DNA of 64,000 bases, taken from NCBI GenBank assembly GCA_037893245.1, contig JBAIAA010000506.1:1301001-1365000 (forward strand). The letters are read 5' to 3'. Below, one piece after another: positions 1-12,242 of this stretch (within the stretch, counting starts at the first letter, position 1; every line of letters begins with the position of its first letter). This stretch comes from Crossaster papposus. Its lineage: Eukaryota; Echinodermata; Asteroidea; Velatida; Solasteridae. Made by a program: the position numbers and the translations under genes. Under the pieces are notes generated by a model. It was not told the DNA's origin. It was given only the letters and a program-made list of their open reading frames with translations, and did not search any database.

Positions 1-16
1 TATTTAACTCGAGGGC

Positions 17-161
17 TTGTTCCGACATCAGGTGTCTATTTCTGTCCTGAAATTATCATTTTTGACATCATTTTTGACATCATTTTTGACATCATTTTTG
101 ACTGTAAGACTGAAAATTTATAATGCACACTTCTTTCCCTTAACATATTTAACTCGAGGGC
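17..161 (+). repeat. Composite module (example, n=3, 145 bp)
   Basis: This is the first complete composite module. A 47-bp leader runs from TTGTTCCGAC through GTCCTGAAATTATCATTTTT, three GACATCATTTTT units follow, and a 62-bp tail runs from GACTGTAAGACTG through the CACACTTCTTTCCCTTAACA segment to CTCGAGGGC. The general length is 47 + 12n + 62. The outer parts match the 67-bp unit; the central cassette is extra. Bases 1-16 are the end of the preceding, cut-off unit. Confidence 0.95.
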
Positions 162-228
162 TTGTTCCGACATCAGGTGTTTATTTCTAATGCACACTTC
201 TTTCCCTTTACATATTTAACTCGAGGGC

Positions 229-295
229 TTGTTCCGACCTCAGGTGTTTATTTCTTATGCACACTTCTTTCCCTTTACATATTTAACTCGAGGGC
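229..295 (+). repeat. 67-bp satellite unit (example copy)
   Basis: This is a representative 67-bp unit, taken from TTG to the base before the next TTG. In order it holds TTGTTCCGACxTCAGG, TGTTTATTTCTTATGCACAC, TTCTTTCCCTTTACATATTT and AACTCGAGGGC. It contains one CTCGAG palindrome and two CpGs. Because 67 = 3x22+1, each successive copy shifts the reading frame by one, and the TAA in TTTAAC closes every frame about each 200 bp. Copies that directly follow a composite module carry CCCTTAACAT, whereas copies inside a run carry CCCTTTACAT, so the junction type can be read from one base. This copy has GACCTCAGG instead of GACATCAGG. Confidence 0.96.
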
Positions 296-726
296 TTGTT
301 CCGACATCAGGTGTTTATTTCTTATGCACACTTCTTTCCCTTTACATATTTAACTCGAGGGCTTGTTCCGACATCAGGTGTTTATTTCTGTCCTTCATTT
401 TTGACATCATTTTTGACATCATTTTTGACATAATTTTTGACATCATTTTTGACATCATTTTTGACATCATTTTTGACATCATTTTTGACATCATTTTCGA
501 CATCATTTTTGACATCATTTTTGACATCATTTTTGACTGTAAAACTGAACATTTATAATGCACACTTCATTCCCTTAACATATTTAACTCGAGGGCTTGT
601 TTCGACATCAGGTGTCTATTTCTGTCCTGAAATTATCATTTTTGACATCATTTTTGACATCATTTTTGACATCATATTTGACATCATTTTTGACATCATT
701 TTTGACATGATATTTGACATCATTTT

Positions 727-734
727 TGACGTCA
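727..734. other. Exact TGACGTCA palindrome inside a 12-mer
   Basis: A single A-to-G change in one 12-mer turns TGACATCA into TGACGTCA, which is the consensus CRE/ATF bZIP site. The common 12-mer already holds TGACATCA, one base away from it. The match is seen directly; any protein binding is inference, and in a repeat with about 1,600 near-matches an occasional exact match is expected by chance. Confidence 0.4.
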
Positions 735-994
735 TTTTTGAATGTAAGACTGCAAATTTATAATGCACACTTCTTTCCCTTAACACATTTAACTCGAGGG
801 CTTGTTCCGACATCAGGTGTCTCTTTCTGTCCTAAAATTATCATTTTTGACATCATTTTTTACATCATTTTTTATATCATTTTTTATATCATTTCTTACA
901 TCATTTTTTACATCATTTTTTACATCATGTTTGACTGTAAGACTGAAAATTTCTAATGCACACTTCTTTCCCTTAACATATTTAACTCGAGGGC

Positions 995-2340
995 TTGTTC
1001 CGACATCAGGTGTTTATTTCTTATGCACACTTCTTTCCATTAACATATTTAACTCGAGGGCTTGTTCCGACATCAGGTGTTTATTTCTTATGCACACTTC
1101 TTTCCCTTTACATATTTAACTCGAGGGCTTGTTCCGACATCAGGTGTTCATTTCTTATGCACACTTCTTTCCCTTTACATATTTAAGTCGAGGGCTTGTT
1201 CCGACATCAGGCGTTTATTTCCTATGTACACTTCTTTCCCTTTACATATTTAACTCGAGGGCTTGTTCCGACATCAGGTGTTTATTTCTTATGCACACTT
1301 ATTTCCCTTTACATATTTAACTCGAGGGCTTGTTCCGACATCAGGTGTTTATTTCTGTCCTGAAATTATCATTTTCGACATCATTTTTGACATCATTCTT
1401 GACATCATTTTTGACATCATTTTTGACATCATTTTTGATATCATTTTTGACATATTTTTGACATCATTTTTGACTGTAAGACTGACCATTTATAATGCAC
1501 ACTTCATTCCCTTAACATATTTAACTCGAGGGCTTGTTTCGACATCAGGTGTCTATTTCTGTCCTGAAATTATCATTTTTGACATCATTTTTGACATCAT
1601 TTTTGACATCATATTTGACATCATTTTTGACATCGTTTTTGACATCATTTTTGACATCATTTTTGACATCATTTTTGACATCATTTTTGACATCATTTTT
1701 GACATCATTTTGACATCATTTTTGACTGTAAGACTGAAAATGTATAATGCACACTTCTTTCCCTTAACATATTTAACTCGAGGGCTTGTTCCGACATCAG
1801 GTGTCTATTTCTGTCCTGAAATTATCATTTTTGACATCATTTTTGACATCATTTTTGGGATCATTTTTTAATGTAAGACTGAAAATGTATAATGCACACT
1901 TCTTTCCCTTAACATATTGAACTCGAGGGCTTGTTCCGACATCAGGTGTCCATTTCTGTCCTGAAATTATCATTTTTGATATTATTTTTGACATCATTTT
2001 TTATATCATTTTTTACATCATTTTTTACATCATTTTTTACATCATTTTTGACTGTAAGACTGAACATTTCTAATGCACACTTCTTTCCCTTAACATATTT
2101 AACTCGAGGGCTTGTTCCGACATCAGGTGTCTATTTCTGTCCTGAAATTATCATTTTTGACATCATTTTTGACATCATTTTTGACATCATTTTTGACATG
2201 ATATTTGACATCATTTTTGACATCATTTTTGACATCGTTTTTGACATTATTTTTTACATCATTTTTGACATCATTTATGAATGTAAGACTAAAAATTTAT
2301 AATGCACACTTTATTCCCTTAACATATTTAACTCGAGGGC
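995..2340 (+). repeat. Domain I: 5 x 67-bp run and composite modules
   Basis: Five 67-bp spacings (995-1330) include the pair of variants AAGTCGAGG and CAGGCGTTTATTTCC-TATGTACAC. Composite modules of 204, 252, 145, 181 and 229 bp follow. The 204-bp module has CATTCTTGAC and one 11-mer (GACATATTTTT). The 252-bp module has CATATTT, CATCGTTTTT and an 11-mer near its end. The 145-bp module has TTTTTGGGATC and TTTTTTAATG. The 181-bp module has TATATC and TTACATC variants. The block recurs at 5478-6822 with almost the same spacings (offset 4,482-4,483 bp). Confidence 0.93.
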
Positions 2341-3277
2341 TTGTTTCGACATCAGGTGTCTATTTCTGTCCTGAAATTATCATTTTTGACATCATTTTTG
2401 ACATCATTTTTGACATCATATTTGACATCATTTTTGACATCATTTTTGACATGATATTTGACATCATTTTTGACATCATTTTTGAATGTAAGACTGCAAA
2501 TTTATAATGCACAATTCTTTCCCTTAACATATTTAACTCGAGGGCTTGTTCCGACATCAGGTGTCCCTTTCTGTCCTAAAATTATCATTTTTGACATCAT
2601 TTTTTACATCATTTTTTATATCATTTTTTATATCATTTCTTACATCATTTTTTACATCATTTTTTACATCATGTTTGACTGTAAGACTGACAATTTATAA
2701 TGCACACTTCTTTCCCTTAACATATTTAACTCGAGGGCTTGTTCCGACATCAGGTGTTTATTTCTTATGCACACTTCTTTCCCTTAACATATTTAACTCG
2801 AGGGCTTGTTCCGACATCAGGTGTTTATTTCTTATGCACACTTCTTTCCCTTTACATATTTAACTCGAGGGCTTGTTCCGACATCAGGTGTTTATTTCTA
2901 ATGCACACTTCTTTCCCTTTACATATTTAAGTCGAGGGCTTGTTCCGACATCAGGCGTTTATTTCCTATGTACACTTCTTTCCCTTTACATATTTAACTC
3001 GAGGGCTTGTTCCGACATCAGGTGTTTATTTCTTATGCACACTTCTTTCCCTTTACATATTTAACTCGAGGGCTTGTTCCGACATCAGGTGTTTATTTCT
3101 GTCCTGAAATTATCATTTTTGACATCATTTTTGACATCATTCTTGACATCATTTTTGACATCATTTTTGACATCATTTTTGACATCATTTTTGACATATT
3201 TTTGACATCATTTTTGACTGTAAGACTGAACATTTATAATGCACACTTCATTCCCTTAACATATTTAACTCGAGGGC
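2341..3277 (+). repeat. 937-bp higher-order unit, copy 1
   Basis: Spacings are 205, 193, 5 x 67, 204. The 205-bp module ends in GAATGTAAGACTGCAAAT, and the next reads CCCTTTCTGTCCTAAAA. The following block repeats it, with shared private variants (CACAATTCTTTCCC, GACTGACAATTTATAATG). Confidence 0.93.
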
Positions 3278-4079
3278 TTGTTTCGACATCAGGTGTCTAT
3301 TTCTGTCCTGAAATTATCATTTTTGACATCATTTTTGACATCATTTTTGACATCATATTTGACATCATTTTTGACATCATTTTTGACATGATATTTGACA
3401 TCATTTTTGACATCATTTTTGAATGTAAGACTGCAAATTTATAATGCACAATTCTTTCCCTTAACATATTTAACTCGAGGGCTTGTTCCGACATCAGGTG
3501 TCCCTTTCTGTCCTAAAATTATCATTTTTGACATCATTTTTTACATCATTTTTTATATCATTTTTTATATCATTTCTTACATCATTTTTTACATCATTTT
3601 TTACATCATGTTTGACTGTAAGACTGACAATTTATAATGCACACTTCTTTCCCTTAACATATTTAACTCGAGGGCTTGTTCCGACATCAGGTGTTTATTT
3701 CTTATGCACACTTCTTTCCCTTAACATATTTAACTCGAGGGCTTGTTCCGACATCAGGTGTTTATTTCTTATGCACACTTCTTTCCCTTTACATATTTAA
3801 CTCGAGGGCTTGTTCCGACATCAGGTGTTTATTTCTTATGCACACTTCTTTCCCTTTACATATTTAACTCGAGGGCTTGTTCCGACATCAGGTGTTTATT
3901 TCTGTCCTGAAATTATCATTTTTGACATCATTTTTGACATCATTCTTGACATCATTTTTGACATCATTTTTGACATCATTTTTGACATATTTTTGACATA
4001 TTTTTGACATCATTTTTGACAGTAAGACTGAACATTTATAATGCACACTTCATTCCCTTAACATATTTAACTCGAGGGC
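3278..4079 (+). repeat. 937-bp higher-order unit, copy 2 (two 67-bp units fewer)
   Basis: Spacings are 205, 193, 3 x 67, 203. It matches the preceding 937-bp unit except that the run holds three instead of five 67-bp units (the AAGTCGAGG / GCGTTT pair is missing), and the last module has two successive 11-mers (GACATATTTTT) where copy 1 has one. Confidence 0.92.
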
Positions 4080-5477
4080 TTGTTTCGACATCAGGTGTCT
4101 ATTTCTGTCCTGAAATTATCATTTTTGACATCATTTTTGACATCATTTTTGACATCATATTTGACATCATTTTTGACATCGTTTTTGACATCATTTTTGA
4201 CATCATTTTTGACATCATTTTTTACATCATTTTTGACATCATTTTGACATCATTTTGACATCATTTTTGACTGTAAGACTGAAAATGTATAATGCACACT
4301 TCTTTCCCTTAACATATTTAACTCGAGGGCTTGTTCCGACATCAGGTGTCTATTTCTGTCCTGAAATTATCATTTTTGACATCATTTTTGACATCATTTT
4401 TGGGATCATTTTTTAATGTAAGACTGAAAATGTATAATGCACACTTCTTTCCCTTAACATATTTAACTCGAGGGCTTGTTCCGACATCAGGTGTCCATTT
4501 CTGTCCTGAAATTATCATTTTTGACATTATTTTTGACATCATTTTTTATATCATTTTTTACATCATTTTTTACATCATTTTTTACATCATTTTTGACTGT
4601 AAGACTGAAAATTTCTAATGCACACTTCTTTCCCTTAACATATTTAACTCGAGGGCTTGTTCCGACATCAGGTGTTTATTTCTAATGCACACTTCCTTCC
4701 CTTTACATATTTAACTCGAGGGCTTGTTCCGACCTCAGGTGTTTATTTCTTATGCACACTTCTTTCCCTTTACATATTTAACTCGAGGGCTTGTTCCGAC
4801 ATCAGGTGTTTATTTCTTATGCACACTTCTTTCCCTTTACATATTTAACTCGAGGGCTTGTTCCGAGATCAGGTGTTTATTTATGTCCTTCATTTTTGAC
4901 ATCATTTTTGACATCATTTTTGACATAATTTTTGACATAATTTTTGACATAATTTTTGACATCATTTTTGACATCATTTTTGACATCATTTTTGACATCA
5001 TTTTTGACATCATTTTTGACTGTAAAACTGAACATTTATAATGCACACTTCATTCCCTTAACATATTTAACTCGAGGGCTTGTTTCGACATCAGGTGTCT
5101 ATTTCTGTCCTGAAATTATCATTTTTGACATCATTTTTGACATCATTTTTGACATCATATTTGACATCATTTTTGACATCATTTTTGACATGATATTTGA
5201 CATCATTTTTGACATCATTTTTGAATGTAAGACTACAAATTTATAATGCACACTTCTTTCCCTTAACATATTTAACTCGAGGGCTTGTTCCGACATCAGG
5301 TGTCTCTTTCTGTCCTAAAATTATCATTTTTGACATCATTTTTTACATCATTTTTTATATCATTTTTTATATCATTTCTTACATCATTTTTTACATCATT
5401 TTTTACATCATGTTTGACTGTAAGACTGAAAATTTCTAATGCACACTTCTTTCCCTTAACATATTTAACTCGAGGGC
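4080..5477 (+). repeat. Domain I: composite modules, 3 x 67-bp run, composite modules
   Basis: Spacings are 251, 145, 181, then 67 x 3, then 222, 205, 193. The 251-bp module holds CATATTT, CATCGTTTTT and two 11-mers (CATTTTGACATCATTTTGAC). The 145-bp module has GGGATC. The part from 4657 is the second copy of 162-994; its short-leader module has one 12-mer fewer (222 against 234) and three consecutive GACATAATTTTT. Confidence 0.92.
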
Positions 5478-7003
5478 TTGTTCCGACATCATGTGTTTAT
5501 TTCTTATGCACACTTCTTTCCATTAACATATTTAACTCGAGGGCTTGTTCCGACATCAGGTGTTTATTTCTTATGCACACTTCTTTCCCTTTACATATTT
5601 AACTCGAGGGCTTGTTCCGACATCAGGTGTTCATTTCTTATGCACACTTCTTTCCCTTTACATATTTAAGTCGAGGGCTTGTTCCGACATCAGGCGTTTA
5701 TTTCCTATGTACACTTCTTTCCCTTTACATATTTAACTCGAGGGCTTGTTCCGACATCAGGTGTTTATTTCTTATGCACACTTCTTTCCCTTTACATATT
5801 TAACTCGAGGGCTTGTTCCGACATCAGGTGTTTATTTCTGTCCTGAAATTATCATTTTTGACATCATTTTTGACATCATTCTTGACATCATTTTTGACAT
5901 CATTTTTGACATCATTTTTGACATCATTTTTGACATATTTTTGACATCATTTTTGACTGTAAGACTGAACATTTATAATGCACACTTCATTCCCTTAACA
6001 TATTTAACTCGAGGGCTTGTTTCGACATCAGGTGTCTATTTCTGTCCTGAAATTATCATTTTTGACATCATTTTTGACATCATTTTTGACATCATATTTG
6101 ACATCATTTTTGACATCGTTTTTGACATCATTTTTGACATCATTTTTGACATCATTTTTGACATCATTTTTGACATCATTTTGACATCATTTTGACATCA
6201 TTTTTGACTGTAAGACTGAAAATGTATAATGCACACTTCTTTCCCTTAACATATTTAACTCGAGGGCTTGTTCCGACATCAGGTGTCTATTTCTGTCCTG
6301 AAATTATCATTTTTGACATCATTTTTGACATCATTTTTGGGATCATTTTTTAATGTAAGACTGAAAATGTATAATGCACACTTCTTTCCCTTAACATATT
6401 TAACTCGAGGGCTTGTTCCGACATCAGGTGTCCATTTCTGTCCTGAAATTATCATTTTTGATATTATTTTTGACATCATTTTTTATATCATTTTTTACAT
6501 CATTTTTTACATCATTTTTTACATCATTTTTGACTGTAAGACTGAACATTTCTAATGCACACTTCTTTCCCTTAACATATTTAACTCGAGGGCTTGTTCC
6601 GACATCAGGTGTCTATTTCTGTCCTGAAATTATCATTTTTGACATCATTTTTGACATCATTTTTGACATCATTTTTGACATGATATTTGACATCATTTTT
6701 GACATCATTTTTGACATCGTTTTTGACATTATTTTTTACATCATTTTTGACATCATTTTTGAATGTAACACTAAACATTTATAATGCACACTTCTTTCCC
6801 TTAACATATTTAACTCGAGGGCTTGTTCCGACATCAGGTGTCTATTTCTGTCCTGAAATTATCATTTTTGACATCATTTTTGACATCATTTTTTATATCA
6901 TTTCTTACATCATTTTTTACATCATTTTTTACATCATTTTTGACTGTAAGACTGAAAATTTCTAATGCACACTTCTTTCCCTTAACATATTTAACTCGAG
7001 GGC
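5478..7003 (+). repeat. 1.53-kb higher-order unit, copy 1
   Basis: Spacings are 5 x 67, 204, 251, 145, 181, 229, 181. The same ordered module series follows immediately at 7004-8541 and again at 10110-11635. The 229-bp module contains GACATGATATTT, CATCGTTTTT and GACATTATTTTTTAC. The last 181-bp module has CATTTCTTACATC. Confidence 0.93.
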
Positions 7004-8541
7004 TTATTCCGACATCAGGTGTTTATTTCTTATGCACACTTCTTTCCATTAACATATTTAACTCGAGGGCTTGTTCCGACATCAGGTGTTTATTTCTTAT
7101 GCACACTTCTTTCCCTTTACATATTTAACTCGAGGGCTTGTTCCGACATCAGGTGTTCATTTCTTATGCACACTTCTTTCCCTTTACATATTTAAGTCGA
7201 GGGCTTGTTCCGACATCAGGCGTTTATTTCCTATGTACACTTCTTTCCCTTTACATATTTAACTCGAGGGCTTGTTCCGACATCAGGTGTTTATTTCTTA
7301 TGCACACTTCTTTCCCTTTACATATTTAACTCGAGGGCTTGTTCCGACATCAGGTGTTTATTTCTGTCCTGAAATTATCATTTTTGACATCATTTTTGAC
7401 ATCATTCTTGACATCATTTTTGACATCATTTTTGACATCATTTTTGACATCATTTTTGACATCATTTTTGACATATTTTTGACATCATTTTTGACTGTAA
7501 GACTGAACATTTATAATGCACACTTCATTCCCTTAACATATTTAACTCGAGGGCTTGTTTCGACATCAGGTGTCTATTTCTGTCCTGAAATTATCATTTT
7601 TGACATCATTTTTGACATCATTTTTGACATCATATTTGACATCATTTTTGACATCGTTTTTGACATCATTTTTGACATCATTTTTGACATCATTTTTGAC
7701 ATCATTTTTGACATCATTTTGACATCATTTTGACATCATTTTTGACTGTAAGACTGAAAATGTATAATGCACACTTCTTTCCCTTAACATATTTAACTCG
7801 AGGGCTTGTTCCGACATCAGGTGTCTATTTCTGTCCTGAAATTATCATTTTTGACATCATTTTTGACAACATTTTTGGGATCATTTTTTAATGTAAGACT
7901 GAAAATGTATAATGCACACTTCTTTCCCTTAACATATTTAACTCGAGGGCTTGTTCCGACATCAGGTGTCTATTTCTGTCCTGAAATTATCATTTTTGAT
8001 ATCATTTTTGACATCATTTTTTATATCATTTTTTACATCATTTTTTACATCATTTTTTACAACATTTTTGACTGTAAGACTGAACATTTCTAATGCACAC
8101 TTCTTTCCCTTAACATATTTAACTCGAGGGCTTGTTCCGACATCAGGTGTCTATTTCTGTCCTGAAATTATCATTTTTGACATCATTTTTGACATCATTT
8201 TTGACATCATTTTTGACATGATATTTGACATCATTTTTGACATCATTTTTGACATCGTTTTTGACATTATTTTTTACATCATTTTTGACATCATTTTTGA
8301 ATGTAACACTAAAAATTTATAATGCACACTTCTTTCCCTTAACATATTTAACTCGAGGGCTTGTTCCGACATCAGGTGTCTATTTCTGTCCTGAAATTAT
8401 CATTTTTGACATCATTTTTGACATCATTTTTTATATCATTTCTTACATCATTTTTTACATCATTTTTTACATCATTTTTGACTGTAAGACTGAAAATTTC
8501 TAATGCACACTTCTTTCCCTTAACATATTTAACTCGAGGGC
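7004..8541 (+). repeat. 1.53-kb higher-order unit, copy 2 (1,538 bp)
   Basis: Spacings are 5 x 67, 216, 251, 145, 181, 229, 181: one extra 12-mer in the CATTCTT module relative to copy 1, otherwise the same series. The first landmark reads TTATTCC in place of TTGTTCC. GACAACATTTTT variants occur in the GGGATC module and in the TATATC module. Confidence 0.93.
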
Positions 8542-10109
8542 TTGTTCCGACATCAGGTGTTTATTTCTGTCCTTCATTTTTGACATAATTTTTGACATAA
8601 TTTTTGACATAATTTTTGACATAATTTTTGACATAATTTTTGACATCATTTTTGACATCATTTTTGACATCATTTTTGACATCATTTTTGACATCATTTT
8701 TGACATCATTTTTGACTGTAAAACTGAACATTTATAATGCACACTTTATTCCCTTAACATATTTAACTCGAGGGCTTGTTTCGACATCAGGTGTCTATTT
8801 CTGTCCTGAAATTATCATTTTTGACATCATTTTTGACATCATTTTTGACATCATATTTGACATCATTTTTGACATCATTTTTGACATGATATTTGACATC
8901 ATTTTTGACATCATTTTTGAATGTAAGACTGCAAATTTATAATGCACAATTCTTTCCCTTAACATATTTAACTCGAGGGCTTGTTCCGACATCAGGTGTC
9001 CCTTTCTGTCCTAAAATTATCATTTTTGACATCATTTTTTACATCATTTTTTATATCATTTTTTATATCATTTCTTACATCATTTTTTACATCATTTTTT
9101 ACATCATGTTTGACTGTAAGACTGAAAATTTCTAATGCACACTTCTTTCCCTTAACATATTTAACTCGAGGGCTTGTTCCGACATCAGGTGTTTATTTCT
9201 TATGCACACTTCTTTCCCTTAACATATTTAACTCGAGGGCTTGTTCCGACATCAGGTGTTTATTTCTTATGCACACTTCTTTCCCTTTACATATTTAACT
9301 CGAGGGCTTGTTCCGACATCAGGTGTTTATTTCTTATGCACACTTCTTTCCCTTTACATATTTAAGTCGAGGGCTTGTTCCGACATCAGGCGTTTATTTC
9401 CTATGTACACTTCTTTCCCTTTACATATTTAACTCGAGGGCTTGTTCCGACATCAGGTGTTTATTTCTTATGCACACTTCTTTCCCTTTACATATTTAAC
9501 TCGAGGGCTTGTTCCGACATCAGGTGTTTATTTCTGTCCTGAAATTATCATTTTTGACATCATTTTTGACATCATTTTTGACATCATTTTTTACATCATT
9601 TTTGACATCATTTTTGACATCATTTTTGACATCATTTTTGACATCATTTTTGACTGTAAGACTGAACATTTATAATGCACACTTCATTCCCTTAACATAT
9701 TTAACTCGAGGGCTTGTTTCGACATCAGGTGTCTATTTCTGTCCTGAAATTATCATTTTTGACATCATTTTTGACATCATTTTTGACATCATATTTGACA
9801 TCATTTTTGACATCGTTTTTGACATCATTTTTGACATCATTTTTGACATCATTTTTGACATCATTTTTGACATCATTTTGACATCATTTTGACATCATTT
9901 TTGACTGTAAGACTGAAAATGTATAATGCACACTTCTTTCCCTTAACATATTTAACTCGAGGGCTTGTTCCGACATCAGGTGTCTATTTCTGTCCTGAAA
10001 TTATCATTTTTGACATCATTTTTGACATCATTTTTGGGATCATTTTTTAATGTAAGACTGAAAATGTATAATGCACACTTCTTTCCCTTAACATATTTAA
10101 CTCGAGGGC
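8542..10109 (+). repeat. 1.57-kb block linking 1.53-kb copies
   Basis: Spacings are 234, 205, 193, 5 x 67, 205, 251, 145. It begins with a short-leader module holding five consecutive GACATAATTTTT. It then repeats the CATGATATTT and CCCTTTCTG modules and a 67-bp run like the one at 995. In the 205-bp module after the run, the usual CATTCTT and 11-mer variants are replaced by one TTACATC. With the preceding unit it forms a period of about 3.1 kb (8542 to 11636 = 3,094). Confidence 0.92.
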
Positions 10110-11635
10110 TTGTTCCGACATCAGGTGTTTATTTCTTATGCACACTTCTTTCCCTTAACATATTTAACTCGAGGGCTTGTTCCGACATCAGGTGTTTATT
10201 TCTTATGCACACTTCTTTCCCTTTACATATTTAACTCGAGGGCTTGTTCCGACATCAGGTGTTTATTTCTTATGCACACTTCTTTCCCTTTACATATTTA
10301 AGTCGAGGGCTTGTTCCGACATCAGGCGTTTATTTCCTATGTACACTTCTTTCCCTTTACATATTTAACTCGAGGGCTTGTTCCGACATCAGGTGTTTAT
10401 TTCTTATGCACACTTCTTTCCCTTTACATATTTAACTCGAGGGCTTGTTCCGACATCAGGTGTTTATTTCTGTCCTGAAATTATCATTTTTGACATCATT
10501 TTTGACATCATTCTTGACATCATTTTTGACATCATTTTTGACATCATTTTTGACATCATTTTTGACATATTTTTGACATCATTTTTGACTGTAAGACTGA
10601 ACATTTATAATGCACACTTCATTCCCTTAACATATTTAACTCGAGGGCTTGTTTCGACATCAGGTGTCTATTTCTGTCCTGAAATTATCATTTTTGACAT
10701 CATTTTTGACATCATTTTTGACATCATATTTGACATCATTTTTGACATCGTTTTTGACATCATTTTTGACATCATTTTTGACATCATTTTTGACATCATT
10801 TTTGACATCATTTTGACATCATTTTGACATCATTTTTGACTGTAAGACTGAAAATGTATAATGCACACTTCTTTCCCTTAACATATTTAACTCGAGGGCT
10901 TGTTCCGACATCAGGTGTCTATTTCTGTCCTGAAATTATCATTTTTGACATCATTTTTGACATCATTTTTGGGATCATTTTTTAATGTAAGACTGAAAAT
11001 GTATAATGCACACTTCTTTCCCTTAACATATTTAACTCGAGGGCTTGTTCCGACATCAGGTGTCCATTTCTGTCCTGAAATTATCATTTTTGATATTATT
11101 TTTGACATCATTTTTTATATCATTTTTTACATCATTTTTTACATCATTTTTTACATCATTTTTGACTGTAAGACTGAACATTTCTAATGCACACTTCTTT
11201 CCCTTAACATATTTAACTCGAGGGCTTGTTCCGACATCAGGTGTCTATTTCTGTCCTGAAATTATCATTTTTGACATCATTTTTGACATCATTTTTGACA
11301 ACATTTTTGACATAATATTTGACATCATTTTTGACATCATTTTTGACATCGTTTTTGACATCATTTTTGACATCATTTTTGACATCATTTTTGAATGTAA
11401 GACTGAAAATTTATAATGCACACTTCTTTCCCTTAACATATTTAACTCGAGGGCTTGTTCCGACATCAGGTGTCTATTTCTGTCCTGAAATTATCATTTT
11501 TGACATCATTTTTGACATCATTTTTTATATCATTTCTTACATCATTTTTTACATCATTTTTTACATCATTTTTGACTGTAAGACTGAAAATTTCTAATGC
11601 ACACTTCTTTCCCTTAACATATTTAACTCGAGGGC
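10110..11635 (+). repeat. 1.53-kb higher-order unit, copy 3 (1,526 bp)
   Basis: Spacings are 5 x 67, 204, 251, 145, 181, 229, 181, identical in length pattern to 5478-7003 (offset 4,632 throughout). The 229-bp module differs from the earlier copies: GACAACATTTTT then GACATAATATTT replace the CATGATATTT form, and GACATC replaces GACATTATTTTTTAC. Confidence 0.93.
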
Positions 11636-12242
11636 TTGTTCCGACATCAGGTGTTTATTTCTGTCCTTCATTTTTGACATAATTTTTGACATAATTTTTG
11701 ACATAATTTTTGACATAATTTTTGACATCATTTTTGACATCATTTTGACATCATTTTTGACATCATTTTTGACATCATTTTTGACTGTAAAACTGAACAT
11801 TTATAATGCACACTTTATTCCCTTAACATATTTAACTCGAGGGCTTGTTTCGACATCAGGTGTCTATTTCTGTCCTGAAATTATCATTTTTGACATCATT
11901 TTTGACATCATTTTTGACATCATATTTGACATCATTTTTGACATCATTTTTGACATGATATTTGACATCATTTTTGACATCATTTTTGAATGTAAGACTG
12001 CAAATTTATAATGCACAATTCTTTCCCTTAACATATTTAACTCGAGGGCTTGTTCCGACATCAGGTGTCCCTTTCTGTCCTAAAATTATCATTTTTGACA
12101 TCATTTTTTACATCATTTTTTATATCATTTTTTATATCATTTCTTACATCATTTTTTACATCATTTTTTACATCATGTTTGACTGTAAGACTGAAAATGT
12201 CTAATGCACACTTCTTTCCCATAACATATTTAACTCGAGGGC
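11636..12242 (+). repeat. Domain I: last CATGATATTT/CCCTTTCTG modules
   Basis: Spacings are 209, 205, 193. The first is the short-leader module, here with one 11-mer. It is the last occurrence of the short-leader, CATGATATTT and CCCTTTCTG module classes in the window. The tail of the third reads AAAATGTCTAATGC and CCCATAACAT. Confidence 0.92.

Larger units (their letters stand above)
162..994 (+). repeat. Domain I: 3 x 67-bp run, then 3 composite modules
   Basis: Landmark spacings are 67, 67, 67, then 234, 205 and 193. The 234-bp module has the short leader GTCCTTCATTTTTGAC (7 bp missing) and 11 12-mers. The 205-bp module carries CATATTT and GACATGATATTT variants and one exact TGACGTCA. The 193-bp module has CTCTTTCTGTCCTAAAA plus TATATC/TTACATC variants. 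The block is repeated about 4.48-4.50 kb downstream at 4657-5477. Confidence 0.93.

Noticed and set aside
162-353. About 190-nt frames repeating every 67 bp (FRHQVFISYAHFFPF-like)
   Set aside because: They begin at TTG, not ATG, overlap each other by two thirds, and exist only because 67 bp shifts the frame by one per unit. Differences between copies do not favour synonymous sites. Not genes.
520-560. Bacterial promoter-like TTGACT (or TTGACA) upstream of TATAAT-type sequence in the tail of each module
   Set aside because: TTGACT lies about 15 bp from the TATAAT-like hexamer, so it could fire in a bacterial host after cloning, but it follows from AT-rich repeat composition and there is no gene downstream. 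Not a native regulatory call.
597-615. CENP-B box-like motif at TTTCGACATCAGGTG
   Set aside because: Only the TTCG part matches; the required A and CGGG positions do not.
1200-1330. Polypyrimidine tract CTTCTTTCCCTTTAC as a splice acceptor
   Set aside because: It is followed by ACATATTTAAC with no AG at the right distance, and it recurs in every unit. No exon is present.
8382-8501. Cassette as a mobile element with 6-bp target duplication (ATTTCT)
   Set aside because: The cassette has no terminal inverted repeats, no tail and no coding capacity, and it is always at the same site. Deletion by recombination across a short direct repeat explains it equally well; kept as a finding about origin only.
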